A stretch of DNA of 64,000 nt, taken from the NCBI RefSeq assembly GCF_002086675.1, contig NZ_MVIF01000014.1, positions 1 through 64,000 of the forward strand, written 5' to 3'. The position numbers were made by a program, and so were the translations under genes. Below the pieces are notes generated by a model that searched no databases, was not told the DNA's origin, and was given only the letters and a program-made list of their open reading frames with translations. The DNA comes from Mycobacterium persicum (GTDB lineage: Bacteria; Actinomycetota; Actinomycetes; Mycobacteriales; Mycobacteriaceae). Below are positions 32,208 to 41,835 of the stretch, piece by piece; position 1 is the stretch's first letter, and each line of letters begins with the position of its first letter.

Positions 32208-33304
32208 TGCAGTACTCTCAATGCGGTCAGCATCGTCGCGAATTTCGTTGTGGTCTCCTCAACTTCGTCATCAGGATCGGATTCGGCGACGATACCGCCG
32301 CCGGCGTGGGCGATCGCGGTTCGACGGTCGGCTGATAGCTGAGCGCAGCGGATGGACACCACCCAGCGGCCGTCACCGTGCGCATCGCACCAACCTACGG
32401 CGCCCGCGTAGAAGCCGCGGTCGCCTTCCAGTGCAGCGATGAGCTCGCCGGCGGCGCCTGTCGGCACTCCGCCGACGGCGGGCGTGGGATGCAGGGCAAG
32501 CGCTAAATCGATTGCGGTAGTTGCTGTGTCGCGCAGGTGACCGGTGATCGGAGTGCATAGGTGCCAGACCGCCGCGGTGCGGGTCAGTTGGGGCTCGGAT
32601 GCCATTTCCAGGTCTTCGCAGAGGGGTTCCAGGGCCGCGCACATGGTGTCGATAACCAGCTGATGCTCGTGCCGGTTCTTGGCCGAGCCGGCCAGTGCAG
32701 CCGCATTGGCGGCATCGATTTCGGGGTCGGCAGCGCGGGGGGCCGACCCGGCGAACGGCTGGCAGGTGACCCGGTTGCCGGATCGCGCGACCAGCAGTTC
32801 CGGACTGGCTCCCACCAGCGCCACTCCCAGATAATCGTCGCCGGCGGCGCTCAGGTCGACCAGATAGCCGTAGGACGCCGGGTCGGCCGCGACCAACCGG
32901 CGCAGGATGACGCGGGCGTCCAGCGGAGCGTCGGCGGTAAGCCGCAATGCCCGGGCCAGCACCACTTTGCGCAGTGGATTATCAAGTGCGGCAAGCTGAT
33001 CCCGCGCATAGCTGATTCGGGCGCGATGCTCGGCGAGCGGCGGAACGGCGGCGCTGACGTGAACCGCCGACAGCGGGCCGGTTGGCCAGCCGGGCAGCGC
33101 ATCGAGGCGCTGCACGCTCGTCGGCTCCATCAACGCGGCCGGTTCGCTCACGTCGAACGGCAACGCGCCCAATATCATCGGCACAGAACCGGAGCGCAGC
33201 GCCGCTTGCGCCGCCCGTATGTCGCGGTAATGTGATCGCACCCCGTCGGCGACCAGAGTTCGTCGGGGGCCGCACAGCGCGAAGGGCGGCTCAATGGGGC
33301 TCAC
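32204..33304 (-). CDS. entC: Isochorismate synthase (EntC/MenF family)
   Basis: This 366-residue chorismate-binding enzyme converts chorismate to isochorismate, which supplies menaquinone. The conserved chorismate-binding core covers about residues 100-350. It includes KVVLARALRLTADAPLD, LVGASPELLVARSG, FAGSAPRA, the NRHEHQLVID helix and the C-terminal FYAGAVGWCDAHGDGRWVV block. It starts with GTG 33304, overlapping the gpm2 stop as GTGA, so it is coupled to that gene as in M. tuberculosis (Rv3214-Rv3215). No salicylate synthase or siderophore genes are nearby, which favours menaquinone over siderophore use. Confidence 0.9.
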   Translation of the reverse strand: MSPIEPPFALCGPRRTLVADGVRSHYRDIRAAQAALRSGSVPMILGALPFDVSEPAALMEPTSVQRLDALPGWPTGPLSAVHVSAAVPPLAEHRARISYARDQLAALDNPLRKVVLARALRLTADAPLDARVILRRLVAADPASYGYLVDLSAAGDDYLGVALVGASPELLVARSGNRVTCQPFAGSAPRAADPEIDAANAAALAGSAKNRHEHQLVIDTMCAALEPLCEDLEMASEPQLTRTAAVWHLCTPITGHLRDTATTAIDLALALHPTPAVGGVPTGAAGELIAALEGDRGFYAGAVGWCDAHGDGRWVVSIRCAQLSADRRTAIAHAGGGIVAESDPDDEVEETTTKFATMLTALRVLQ

Positions 33305-33900
33305 TTGCCGGGATACCCCTTCACTCCGAGCGCGCAGAGCTGGCGTATCCCGTGTTCGAACCCGCAGATGCTGACCGAAGCGGTGTGCATGTAAAAGCGG
33401 GTACCCTCGACGAGCGGTAGCTCGATCCAGCGGGTGATCACCGCCCGCGAAAAGTGGCTGTGGCCGACGAACACGACGTCGCGTGACGCCAGGTGTTCCA
33501 GTGCCAGCGCGACAGCCCGGTCAGCGCGCTCGCTGACCTGCGCGACACTCTCACCGTCGGGGCATCCGTGCGTCCATACCAGCCAATCTGGTTCGACCTC
33601 GTGGATCTGTGCGGTCGTCAGCCCCTCGTAGGCGCCATAGTCCCATTCGGCGATCAGCGGAGATATCTCATCGACCGTCAGCCCGGCCAACTCGGCGGTG
33701 GTCAGCGCCCGTTTACGTGGGCTACTGATCACCAGTGGGTCGTCGAGATCGAGTTCGCCCAGAGCCTTTCCGGCCAGCTCAGCCTGTATCCGGCCGGTTT
33801 CGGTCAGCTCGATATCGGTTCGGCCGGTGTGCTGGCCCGAATTCGACCACTCCGTGTCGCCGTGGCGGACCAGCAGCAGCCGGTGTTCGTGTATGCCCAT
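33301..33900 (-). CDS. gpm2: Histidine phosphatase superfamily acid phosphatase (Rv3214/Gpm2)
   Basis: This 199-residue protein has the phosphohistidine motif LLLVRHGDTEWSNSG (His at residue ~12) and the second catalytic block VFVGHSHFSR. Although named phosphoglycerate mutase 2 in M. tuberculosis, the ortholog there acts as a broad acid phosphatase. The reading frame extends 570 bases upstream, antisense to the ParA-like gene, but homology starts at ATG 33900 (MGIHEHRLLL). Divergent from the ParA-like gene across 76 bases; overlaps entC downstream. Confidence 0.9.
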   Translation of the reverse strand: MGIHEHRLLLVRHGDTEWSNSGQHTGRTDIELTETGRIQAELAGKALGELDLDDPLVISSPRKRALTTAELAGLTVDEISPLIAEWDYGAYEGLTTAQIHEVEPDWLVWTHGCPDGESVAQVSERADRAVALALEHLASRDVVFVGHSHFSRAVITRWIELPLVEGTRFYMHTASVSICGFEHGIRQLCALGVKGYPGK

Positions 33901-33976
33901 GCCGACCGATTGTGCCGGACGACATGCCGGACCCGTCGCCCCTACCAGACTGGCGGGTACGTGCCAGGATGGCACT

Positions 33977-34777
33977 GTGACAGAGACCCGGGTACTGGCG
34001 GTGGCCAACCAGAAGGGCGGGGTGGCCAAGACGACGACGGTCGCCTCGCTCGGCGCGGCGATGGTGGATAAGGGTCGGCGGGTGCTACTCGTCGACCTGG
34101 ATCCGCAGGGTTGTTTGACATTCTCGCTTGGCCAGGACCCCGACAAGCTACCGGTGTCCGTGCACGAGGTGCTGCTCGGGGAGGTGGAACCGAACACCGC
34201 GCTGGTGACCACCATGGAAGGAATGGCGCTGCTGCCGGCCAACATCGACTTGGCCGGCGCCGAGGCCATGTTGTTGATGCGTGCCGGCCGGGAATATGCG
34301 CTCAAACGGGCGCTGGCCAAACTCTCCGACCAGTTCGACGTGGTCATCGTCGACTGTCCGCCGTCGTTGGGGGTGCTCACGCTCAACGGACTCACGGCCG
34401 CCGACGAAGTCATTGTTCCGTTGCAGTGCGAGACGCTGGCCCACCGCGGTGTTGGACAGCTCCTGCGCACCGTCGCTGACGTTCAGCAGATCACCAACCC
34501 GAATCTGCGGTTGCTGGGGGCACTACCTACCCTCTATGACTCCCGAACCACCCATACCCGCGACGTGCTGCTCGATGTCGCCGATCGCTACGGCCTGCCA
34601 GTGCTGGCCCCGCCGATTCCGCGCACGGTGCGTTTCGCCGAGGCCAGCGCATCGGGCTCGTCGGTCATGGCCGGGCGCAAGAACAAGGGCGCGGTGGCCT
34701 ATCGCGACCTGGCCCAGGCGCTACTGAAGCACTGGAAGTCGGGCAAGCCGCTGCCCACATTCGCTGTCGAGCTTTAG
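33977..34777 (+). CDS. ParA/Soj-like ATPase (Rv3213c ortholog)
   Basis: This 266-residue ParA-family ATPase has the deviant Walker A motif NQKGGVAKTTTVASL at residues ~10-24 and Walker B in VIVDCPPSLG. A switch block, LVDLDPQG, lies at ~40. It has no ParB neighbour and no N-terminal DNA-binding domain, so it is not the chromosome-partition ParA; such orphans position other cargos. GTG 33977 chosen, since the upstream extension is antisense to gpm2 and not conserved. It ends eight bases before a long inverted repeat. Confidence 0.88.
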   Translation: MTETRVLAVANQKGGVAKTTTVASLGAAMVDKGRRVLLVDLDPQGCLTFSLGQDPDKLPVSVHEVLLGEVEPNTALVTTMEGMALLPANIDLAGAEAMLLMRAGREYALKRALAKLSDQFDVVIVDCPPSLGVLTLNGLTAADEVIVPLQCETLAHRGVGQLLRTVADVQQITNPNLRLLGALPTLYDSRTTHTRDVLLDVADRYGLPVLAPPIPRTVRFAEASASGSSVMAGRKNKGAVAYRDLAQALLKHWKSGKPLPTFAVEL

Positions 34778-34785
34778 ATTTGGCC

Positions 34786-34847
34786 GCGCGAACAGACACC
34801 GAATCGCATCCAAACACCCGGCGCTGTGCGATTGTGCGTCTGCTCGC
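34786..34847. terminator. Second member of the long inverted-repeat family at a convergent junction
   Basis: The arms are 34786-34808 and 34827-34847; the right arm TGCGATTGTGCGTCTGCTCG pairs with the left with a few mismatches. This is the same sequence type as 14510-14569, again exactly between two convergent genes, with its arms 8 and 21 bases from their stops. Confidence 0.62.
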
Positions 34848-34868
34848 CCCTGGCGGCGGGCGCCGGAT

Positions 34869-36092
34869 TCAGCCCAATGCCACCACCGAGTCGCCACGCT
34901 GCTCGATCACCCTGGATCCCACCACGACCGGGATCACCGCCGAGCCGCTCGGCTGACGGTCCACCGGAATGTAACGGGTGTTGGCGCCGCTGACCGGATC
35001 GTAGACACCGATCGCGCCGGTGACCGGCACGATCAGCTGACCTGCCATCATCACCCCGGGTCCTACCGGCGCCGCCGTCTCGCCGGCGGCGATGGTGTAG
35101 CGCTGGGTCAGTTTGCCGCTGTCGAAAACCAGCAGTGCATCGCCGGTCCACCACGTCACCAGGTTGCCGCTCTGCGACACCGTGGCCTCGGGTGACGGCG
35201 GCTTGGGCAGCAGTGTGCTCGCCACGGTGGTCCCCGTCTCGTCGATCACGTCGACTCGTGGCTGCGCGCCGGATTCACCGGGCAGGTACACCGCGGTGTT
35301 GTTCTGCGAGACGATCAGTACCCGAGCGCCCGACCCCGGCCGAATCCCGGGTTCAGGCACGATCCGCTGTTCCGGCTCGTCCTCTTCCTTGCCGGGCCGT
35401 AGCAGGACCAGCCGCATATCGGCCTGGTTGGCGCAAGCCTCGAGAACTGCCACCGATGACGAACTGGCCGCGGCCGATTCCAGCGTGCACCCCGAGTGCA
35501 GACCCCGATTCGACGGTTTCACCCGGGCGTCGGTCTCGCCATAGGACAGCATCCGGACCATGTCGGATCGCCACAGCTCCAGGCGGGTTCTGCCGGCCGA
35601 CAACACCGTCGTGCCGTCGGAGGATAGGCGTACCCGCGGGTCGGCGTAGCTGCTACGGGCGGGTCCGCGGCGTCCGGTCGACCCATCGATAGTGCTGACC
35701 TGACCGCACCCGCGGTCGTCGCGGTAGACGGCGACGGCGTAGCGGTAGACCCAGGTCACCCCGCACAGGTCGGTGTCGCGGGCGTAGCTCCACAGCGTCT
35801 CACCGGTGGCCGGATCTCGCCCGTCCACGTGGCGTCCGTCGCCGGTGACGACGGTCCCGCCGACCGCGACGGGCACGCGGCTGGCGGGGCTGGGCGCGCT
35901 CCAGAGCTGCTTCAGTGTGCCCGGGACCTCCCGGGCCGGCGTCGGGTTGGGCACCGGAGTCGCGGCCGGACGGCTGATGGTGGCCCGGGCGTCGCTGGTC
36001 CACCAGATCAGTGCCGCAACCACGGCGATGACCACAACGATGGCCGCGGCGGCCAGCACATCGCCCCTGGTGCGCCGCTCCGGTTTGACCAT
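34869..36092 (-). CDS. Membrane-anchored beta-propeller protein (Rv3212 ortholog)
   Basis: This 407-residue protein has a short basic N-terminus (MVKPERRTRGD) and a single membrane helix (about residues 12-31). A Pro-rich linker follows, then a PQQ-type beta-propeller exported to the cell wall. Propeller blades are visible as repeats such as GRDPATGETLWSYA, TIDGST and GVYDPVSGA. Two Cys pairs may form disulfides outside the membrane. Function is unknown; the fold suggests a scaffold or binding protein. ATG 36092. It follows the rhlE gene by 15 bases in the same direction and is probably in one operon with it. Confidence 0.82.
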   Translation of the reverse strand: MVKPERRTRGDVLAAAAIVVVIAVVAALIWWTSDARATISRPAATPVPNPTPAREVPGTLKQLWSAPSPASRVPVAVGGTVVTGDGRHVDGRDPATGETLWSYARDTDLCGVTWVYRYAVAVYRDDRGCGQVSTIDGSTGRRGPARSSYADPRVRLSSDGTTVLSAGRTRLELWRSDMVRMLSYGETDARVKPSNRGLHSGCTLESAAASSSSVAVLEACANQADMRLVLLRPGKEEDEPEQRIVPEPGIRPGSGARVLIVSQNNTAVYLPGESGAQPRVDVIDETGTTVASTLLPKPPSPEATVSQSGNLVTWWTGDALLVFDSGKLTQRYTIAAGETAAPVGPGVMMAGQLIVPVTGAIGVYDPVSGANTRYIPVDRQPSGSAVIPVVVGSRVIEQRGDSVVALG

Positions 36093-36107
36093 GCTCGAGC
36101 GTGGGCC

Positions 36108-37619
36108 TCAGTTGGCCGAGGCGGTCGCGTTGTCCGGGACGCAGGCGGGCTTTGGGCGTCGACGCCGGCGCCGGGTGTTCCCGTTGGCCGAGGGGGACGC
36201 GGACCCGGAACCGGACCCCGTCTCTGCGGCAGCCTCATTCGCCGGGCTGGTGGCGGGATGCCCGGTGACCGGTTTGCCGCCGCGGGTGCGCTGTCGACGC
36301 CTCGCGCTGGAGCGCGCGGTTACCGATGGCTGGCCTTCCTGATCGCTGGCACGGCGCTTGGGCTGCGATCCGCGCGGGGGACCGATGGTGGCCGCGGCCT
36401 CGGCGGGGATGGACAGCTCGGCATACAGGTGCGGTGAGCTGGAGTAGGTTTCGGCGGGGTCGGGGGAGCCCAGGCCCAGTGCCTTGTCGATCATCGTCCA
36501 GCGGTCCAGCTCATCCCAGTCCACCAGGGTGACCGCGACGCCGGTGCGTCCGGCCCGGCCGGTGCGCCCGATGCGGTGGACATACATCTTCTCGTCTTCG
36601 GGGCACTGGTAGTTGATGACGTGGGTGACATCGTCGATATCGATGCCGCGCGCGGCCACGTCGGTGGCGACCAGGACGTCGATCTCGCCGGCGCGGAACG
36701 ACTTGAGCGCCTTCTCGCGCGCCACCTGCCCGAGATCACCGTGCACGGCGCCCACCGCAAAACCGCGTTCGTTCAACTCGTCGGCAACCTTCTGGGCGGT
36801 GCGCTTGGTGCGGGTGAAGACCATCGTCGCGCCCCGGTCCCGGGCCTGCAGAATCCGGCTGACTAGTTCCACCTTGTCCAGGGCGTGGGCTCGATAGACG
36901 AACTGCTCGGTGGTGTCATGCACGGCCAGGGAGTGCGGTGCCTCGGCTCGGATATGTGTCGGCTGCACCATGAAGGTGCGGGCCAGGGTGATGATCGGGT
37001 CCGGCATGGTCGCCGAGAACAGCATCGATTGCCGCTCGGCCGGGATCTGCCGCAGGATGCGCTCGATGTCGGGTAGAAAGCCCAGGTCCAGCATCTCGTC
37101 GGCCTCGTCGAGCACCAGCACCGATAGCCCGCCCAGCTGCAGATGGCCCTGCTGGGACAGATCCAGCAGCCGGCCCGGGGTGCCCACGACGACGTCGGCG
37201 CCGGCGCGCAGCGCCTCGACCTGCGGCTCGTAGGCCCGCCCTCCGTAAATGGAGACCACCGCCAAGCGACGCGTTTCCTCGGCGGTGAGGTACTTGGCCG
37301 CAGTGGCCAGGTCGTCGGTGACCTGCAGGCACAATTCGCGGGTGGGCACCACCACCAAGGCCCGGGGGGTGCCGGTGAGGGGCCGCACGGCGGTTTCGGA
37401 GGTTATGCGCTGCAGCAGCGGCACGCCGAACGCGAAAGTCTTGCCCATGCCCGTTCGGGCTTGGCCGATCACGTCTTCTCCGGCCAGCGCCAGGGGCAGG
37501 GTGAGTTCTTGGATAGCAAAGGGATGCTCAATGCCCTTTTGCCGTAGTGCGCGCACAATTTCGTCGCGGACTCCGAGTTGGGCAAAGCTATGTTCGGTTG
37601 TGCTTTTGAGTGCGGTCAT
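36108..37619 (-). CDS. rhlE: DEAD-box ATP-dependent RNA helicase RhlE
   Basis: This 503-residue RNA helicase has the Q motif IEHPFAIQELTLP, motif I ARTGMGKT, motif Ib TPGRLLD, motif II VLDEADEMLDLGF and motif III FSATMP. Motif V (ATDVAARGIDIDDV) and motif VI (HRIGRTGRAG) also follow. The C-terminal ~100 residues are basic and low-complexity (GGKPVTGHP, NTRRRRRRPK), typical RNA-binding tails. The frame stays open 225 bases upstream, but the conserved helicase N-terminus begins at about ATG 37619. That ATG has a poor ribosome site, so the exact start is uncertain. Confidence 0.9.
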   Translation of the reverse strand: MTALKSTTEHSFAQLGVRDEIVRALRQKGIEHPFAIQELTLPLALAGEDVIGQARTGMGKTFAFGVPLLQRITSETAVRPLTGTPRALVVVPTRELCLQVTDDLATAAKYLTAEETRRLAVVSIYGGRAYEPQVEALRAGADVVVGTPGRLLDLSQQGHLQLGGLSVLVLDEADEMLDLGFLPDIERILRQIPAERQSMLFSATMPDPIITLARTFMVQPTHIRAEAPHSLAVHDTTEQFVYRAHALDKVELVSRILQARDRGATMVFTRTKRTAQKVADELNERGFAVGAVHGDLGQVAREKALKSFRAGEIDVLVATDVAARGIDIDDVTHVINYQCPEDEKMYVHRIGRTGRAGRTGVAVTLVDWDELDRWTMIDKALGLGSPDPAETYSSSPHLYAELSIPAEAAATIGPPRGSQPKRRASDQEGQPSVTARSSARRRQRTRGGKPVTGHPATSPANEAAAETGSGSGSASPSANGNTRRRRRRPKPACVPDNATASAN

Positions 37620-37880
37620 TAGGGGGGTGAAGAGCCTTTCGGTGACGAGTATCGGTCTGGTGTCGGTACTTCTTTGTCGCGGTTTCGTCGCGCGCACGAG
37701 TTCCGACTCCGATATGTCGCCGAGAGGCCGGCCCGCTGCTCGATCTGGGCGGGCGCAGCTACGTGCACGCACATTTCCCGGTAGTAGCAGCACCCAGATC
37801 CAGCCACTACCGAATCCCATGATAGCTGGTTGGCCAACTGCCACCGGTGTGCGAGTGGTTCCGGCGACTAGAGTGTTGCC

Positions 37881-38576
37881 ATGACTTCGCCCACATCCGC
37901 CGATCAGGTGGCCGATTCGACCCGGCCACGGTTACCGGCGGACCATCCCGGCGTCAACGAGTTGTTCGCGCTGCTGGCCTATGGCGAGGTGGCGGCCTTT
38001 TACCGGCTGACCGACGAGGCGCGGATGGCGCCGAATCTGCAGGGGCGGATCTCGATGGCCAGCATCGCGGCCGCCGAAATGGCGCACTACGAGCTATTGC
38101 GCGACGCGCTGGAACGCCGCGGTGTCGACGTGGTGCCGGCGATGTCGAAGTACGTGTCGGCATTGGAGAACTACCACCGGCTGACGATGCCGAGTACGTG
38201 GCTGGAAGCGTTGGTGAAGACCTACGTCGGTGACGCGCTGGCCGCGGACTTGTACCTGCAGATCGCCGACGGACTGCCGGATGAGGTTGCCGATGTGGTG
38301 CGCGCGGCGTTGGCCGAGACCGGGCACTCCCAGTTTGTGGTCGCCGAGGTACGTGCGGCGGTCACCGCCAGCGGCAAACAGCGCAGCCGGCTCGCGCTGT
38401 GGTCACGCCGCCTGCTGGGCGAGGCCATCACGCAAGCTCAGTTGTTGCTGGCCGATCACGACGAGCTGGTCGACTTGGTGGTAGCTGGCTCCGGTGGCCT
38501 GGGCCAACTCAGCGCCTTCTTCGAGCGTCTGCAGCAGACACACGACCAACGGATGCGCGAACTCGGTCTGGCCTGA
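37881..38576 (+). CDS. Ferritin-like fold (MiaE-like) protein, Rv3210c ortholog
   Basis: This 231-residue protein is predicted to be an all-helical ferritin-like four-helix bundle. Metal-ligand-type residues occur in EVAAFYRLTDEAR, AAAEMAHYELLRDAL, and EVADVVRAALAETGHSQFVV, that is, Glu and E-x-x-H patterns suited to a diiron site. The family is annotated as related to tRNA 2-methylthio-isopentenyladenosine hydroxylase, but no biochemical role is proven in mycobacteria. ATG 37881 opens MTSPTSADQVADSTR. Divergent from rhlE across 261 bases. Confidence 0.8.
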   Translation: MTSPTSADQVADSTRPRLPADHPGVNELFALLAYGEVAAFYRLTDEARMAPNLQGRISMASIAAAEMAHYELLRDALERRGVDVVPAMSKYVSALENYHRLTMPSTWLEALVKTYVGDALAADLYLQIADGLPDEVADVVRAALAETGHSQFVVAEVRAAVTASGKQRSRLALWSRRLLGEAITQAQLLLADHDELVDLVVAGSGGLGQLSAFFERLQQTHDQRMRELGLA

Positions 38577-38582
38577 CCGCTG

Positions 38583-39365
38583 TCAGCGAGTGCACGTCGC
38601 CAGGATCGAGTTGGTGGTCGACGCCACGACCGGCTGACCCTGGGCGTTGACGATCACACAGTTGAGGCGGCTGTAGATGCTGGTCGCCACCACGGACTCG
38701 GTCTGCACGCCGGGGTTCAACACCACCATCTTGGTCCACGGCAGCGCCACATTGAACTCGGTGACGGGAAAGCCCCGCTCGTCGGTGTAGACGACGTTGA
38801 CGATGTCGAGGAGTTGCTTGGTCCCGGTGACGCTGTAGAAGACGGCGCGGGGACTCAGCGCGGCCGACGGCGGTGTGCCCGGCTGCGGCGGCGCGGCGGT
38901 CGGGATTCGCGTCGGCGCAGCGCTGGGAATCGTCACCGTGGTGACGGTCTCGGGGGCAAGTTGCGGCCCCGACGTACCGGGCCGTGCGCTGGTACTCGGC
39001 GGGGGACTCGATGACGTGCCGGGCGGGGCCGTCGACCGCGGCGTGGTGGAGACCACCGTCCTGGGCGTTGGCGCTCCCACCGGCGCTCCCACCGTCGCTT
39101 TTGTCGTGGCGCTGTCGCCGCTGTTGATGATGACTGCGGTCGCGACGGCGCCGAGCGCCACCACCACGCCGAGGATGGCGGCGACGGGGCGCCACCGGCT
39201 CTCGGTCGACCAGACCAGTTCGCCGTAGTCGCCGTCCTCGTAGCCGTCCTCGTCGTAGCCGTAGTCATCGTCGGCCTCGGCGGCATGGTTTACCTCGTCC
39301 GGGTAGCCCCGGGCGTCGCGGGAGTCTCGCGACTCTCGAGAATCCTGGTACAGGGTGTGATACAT
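38583..39365 (-). CDS. Thr/Pro-rich membrane-anchored protein with MmpS-like C-terminal domain (Rv3209 ortholog)
   Basis: This 260-residue protein has an acidic cytosolic N-terminus (about 60 residues, rich in Asp/Glu/Tyr) and one membrane helix (AAILGVVVALGAVATAVII, about residues 62-80). A Ser/Thr/Pro-rich extracellular linker follows (about 85-160). The C-terminal beta domain (about 165-260) has the MmpS-type core FYSVTGTKQLLDIVNVVY and ALPWTKMVVLNPG. MmpS proteins assist MmpL lipid exporters; none is encoded nearby. ATG 39365. Convergent with the preceding ferritin-like gene with only six bases between stops. Confidence 0.78.
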   Translation of the reverse strand: MYHTLYQDSRESRDSRDARGYPDEVNHAAEADDDYGYDEDGYEDGDYGELVWSTESRWRPVAAILGVVVALGAVATAVIINSGDSATTKATVGAPVGAPTPRTVVSTTPRSTAPPGTSSSPPPSTSARPGTSGPQLAPETVTTVTIPSAAPTRIPTAAPPQPGTPPSAALSPRAVFYSVTGTKQLLDIVNVVYTDERGFPVTEFNVALPWTKMVVLNPGVQTESVVATSIYSRLNCVIVNAQGQPVVASTTNSILATCTR

Positions 39366-39550
39366 GTTGCTGATGGGGCTGATGTTATCGATGCCCCGCG
39401 ATGACCGGTCGGTGCCGGTTGGCGTGTCGGGCCGTGTTAGACCCAATCGTGATGATGGCGCTAGGGGCTGGGGGTACGGGCGGCGCCGGCAGCGTCTACT
39501 AGCCTGCTGCTGAAACGCCTGCGACTTCAATACCAACGGAAGGGGCCCCC

Positions 39551-40482
<932 letters not shown>

Positions 40483-40670
40483 TCAATCTGATCGTGCTGA
40501 TTCGCGGGCAACTTGCCATCCCCGCGCCCGCACGGTTTATCGCAAGACATTACTACCCGAGGCGCCCTCCGATCCGAACAGACATCGTCGACGCTGGTTG
40601 AAGGGGTCGAGCGGGCGTATTCGGGCGCGCCAGGGGTGGCAGTCACGGCCGACTGTGCCATCCTGGGGAA

Positions 40671-41705
40671 ATGACGTCCACCCGCCCGCCGGGCAGCACC
40701 GCTCGGGTGCCGGTGCTGCGCGAGCCGTGGCGTGAACCGCTGCGGGCCCAGCGTGACCCGCTCGGGCAGGCCGCCGGACGGCCGCGCGTTGACCGCGACA
40801 GGCCGCGCCAATGGCGCAAACAAACCTGGCTCGGGCGGTTCGTGTCGACCTACGGCTGGCGGGCGTATGCGCTGCCGATCCTGATGGCCCTCACCGCGGT
40901 GGTGGTCTATCAGACGGTGACGGGGACGACATCACCCAAGTCGGCGGTGGCGGCCACCATTCATGACCCGCCCTCCATCGGGTCGGTGGGGACGGCGATC
41001 ATCGATACGCCGCCGCGCGGTCTGGCCGCATTCGACGCCAACCTGCCGGCCGGAACACTGCCCGATGGTGGCCCGTTCACCGAAGGGGGCGAAAAGTCAT
41101 GGCGGGTGGTTCCGGGAACCAGGCCGCAAGTTGGGCAGGGTACGGCAAGGGTCTTCAAGTACACCGTCGAGATCGAGAACGGGCTGGACCCGACGATGTA
41201 CGGCGGCGATAACGCGTTCGCCCAGATGATCGACCAGACGCTAGCCAATCCCAAAGGCTGGACCCACGATCCGCAATTTGCGTTCGTCCGGATCGATGGA
41301 ACCGACAAGGCAAAGCCCGACTTCCGCATTTCGCTGGTGTCACCGCTGACGGTGCGTGAAGGGTGCGGTTACGAGTTCCGGCTCGAGACCTCCTGTTACA
41401 ACCCGTCTTTCGGAGCGGACCGGCAAGCACGTGTTTTCATCAACGAGGCTCGCTGGGTCCGCGGAGCCGTCCCGTTCGAAGGCGATGTCGGGTCCTACCG
41501 GCAGTACGTGATCAACCACGAGGTCGGCCACGCCATCGGGTACCTGCGTCACGAGCCGTGTGACAAGCAGGGCGGCCTGGCGCCGGTGATGATGCAGCAG
41601 ACGTTCTCCACATCCGACGACGATGCAGCCAAGTTCGACCCCGAATGGGTGAAGGCGGACGGCAAGACTTGCCGATTCAATCCCTGGCCATACCCGATCG
41701 CCTGA
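40671..41705 (+). CDS. DUF3152 metalloprotease-like secreted protein (Rv3207c ortholog)
   Basis: This 344-residue protein has a basic, Pro/Arg-rich cytosolic N-terminus (about 1-60), one membrane helix (YALPILMALTAVVVYQ, about 65-80) and an exported domain. The domain carries the zinc-binding signature HEVGHAIGYLRHEPC (HExGHxxGxxxH), as in archaemetzincin/metzincin peptidases, with two Cys pairs likely forming disulfides. Orthologs exist throughout actinobacteria, but no substrate is known. ATG 40671; the N-terminal part is longer than I recall for M. tuberculosis, so a later start is possible. Confidence 0.82.
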   Translation: MTSTRPPGSTARVPVLREPWREPLRAQRDPLGQAAGRPRVDRDRPRQWRKQTWLGRFVSTYGWRAYALPILMALTAVVVYQTVTGTTSPKSAVAATIHDPPSIGSVGTAIIDTPPRGLAAFDANLPAGTLPDGGPFTEGGEKSWRVVPGTRPQVGQGTARVFKYTVEIENGLDPTMYGGDNAFAQMIDQTLANPKGWTHDPQFAFVRIDGTDKAKPDFRISLVSPLTVREGCGYEFRLETSCYNPSFGADRQARVFINEARWVRGAVPFEGDVGSYRQYVINHEVGHAIGYLRHEPCDKQGGLAPVMMQQTFSTSDDDAAKFDPEWVKADGKTCRFNPWPYPIA

Positions 41706-41835
41706 CCACGGGCCCGGGAAACAACACCGCCCGTCTGGGTGTTGATCTCATTGCCGTCGGTTCGGATAGCTGCTGTGATGGGTCCTAGACGATGCCCTGA
41801 CAGTGCCCTGACAACCTGCACAGAGGAGAGGTTCG

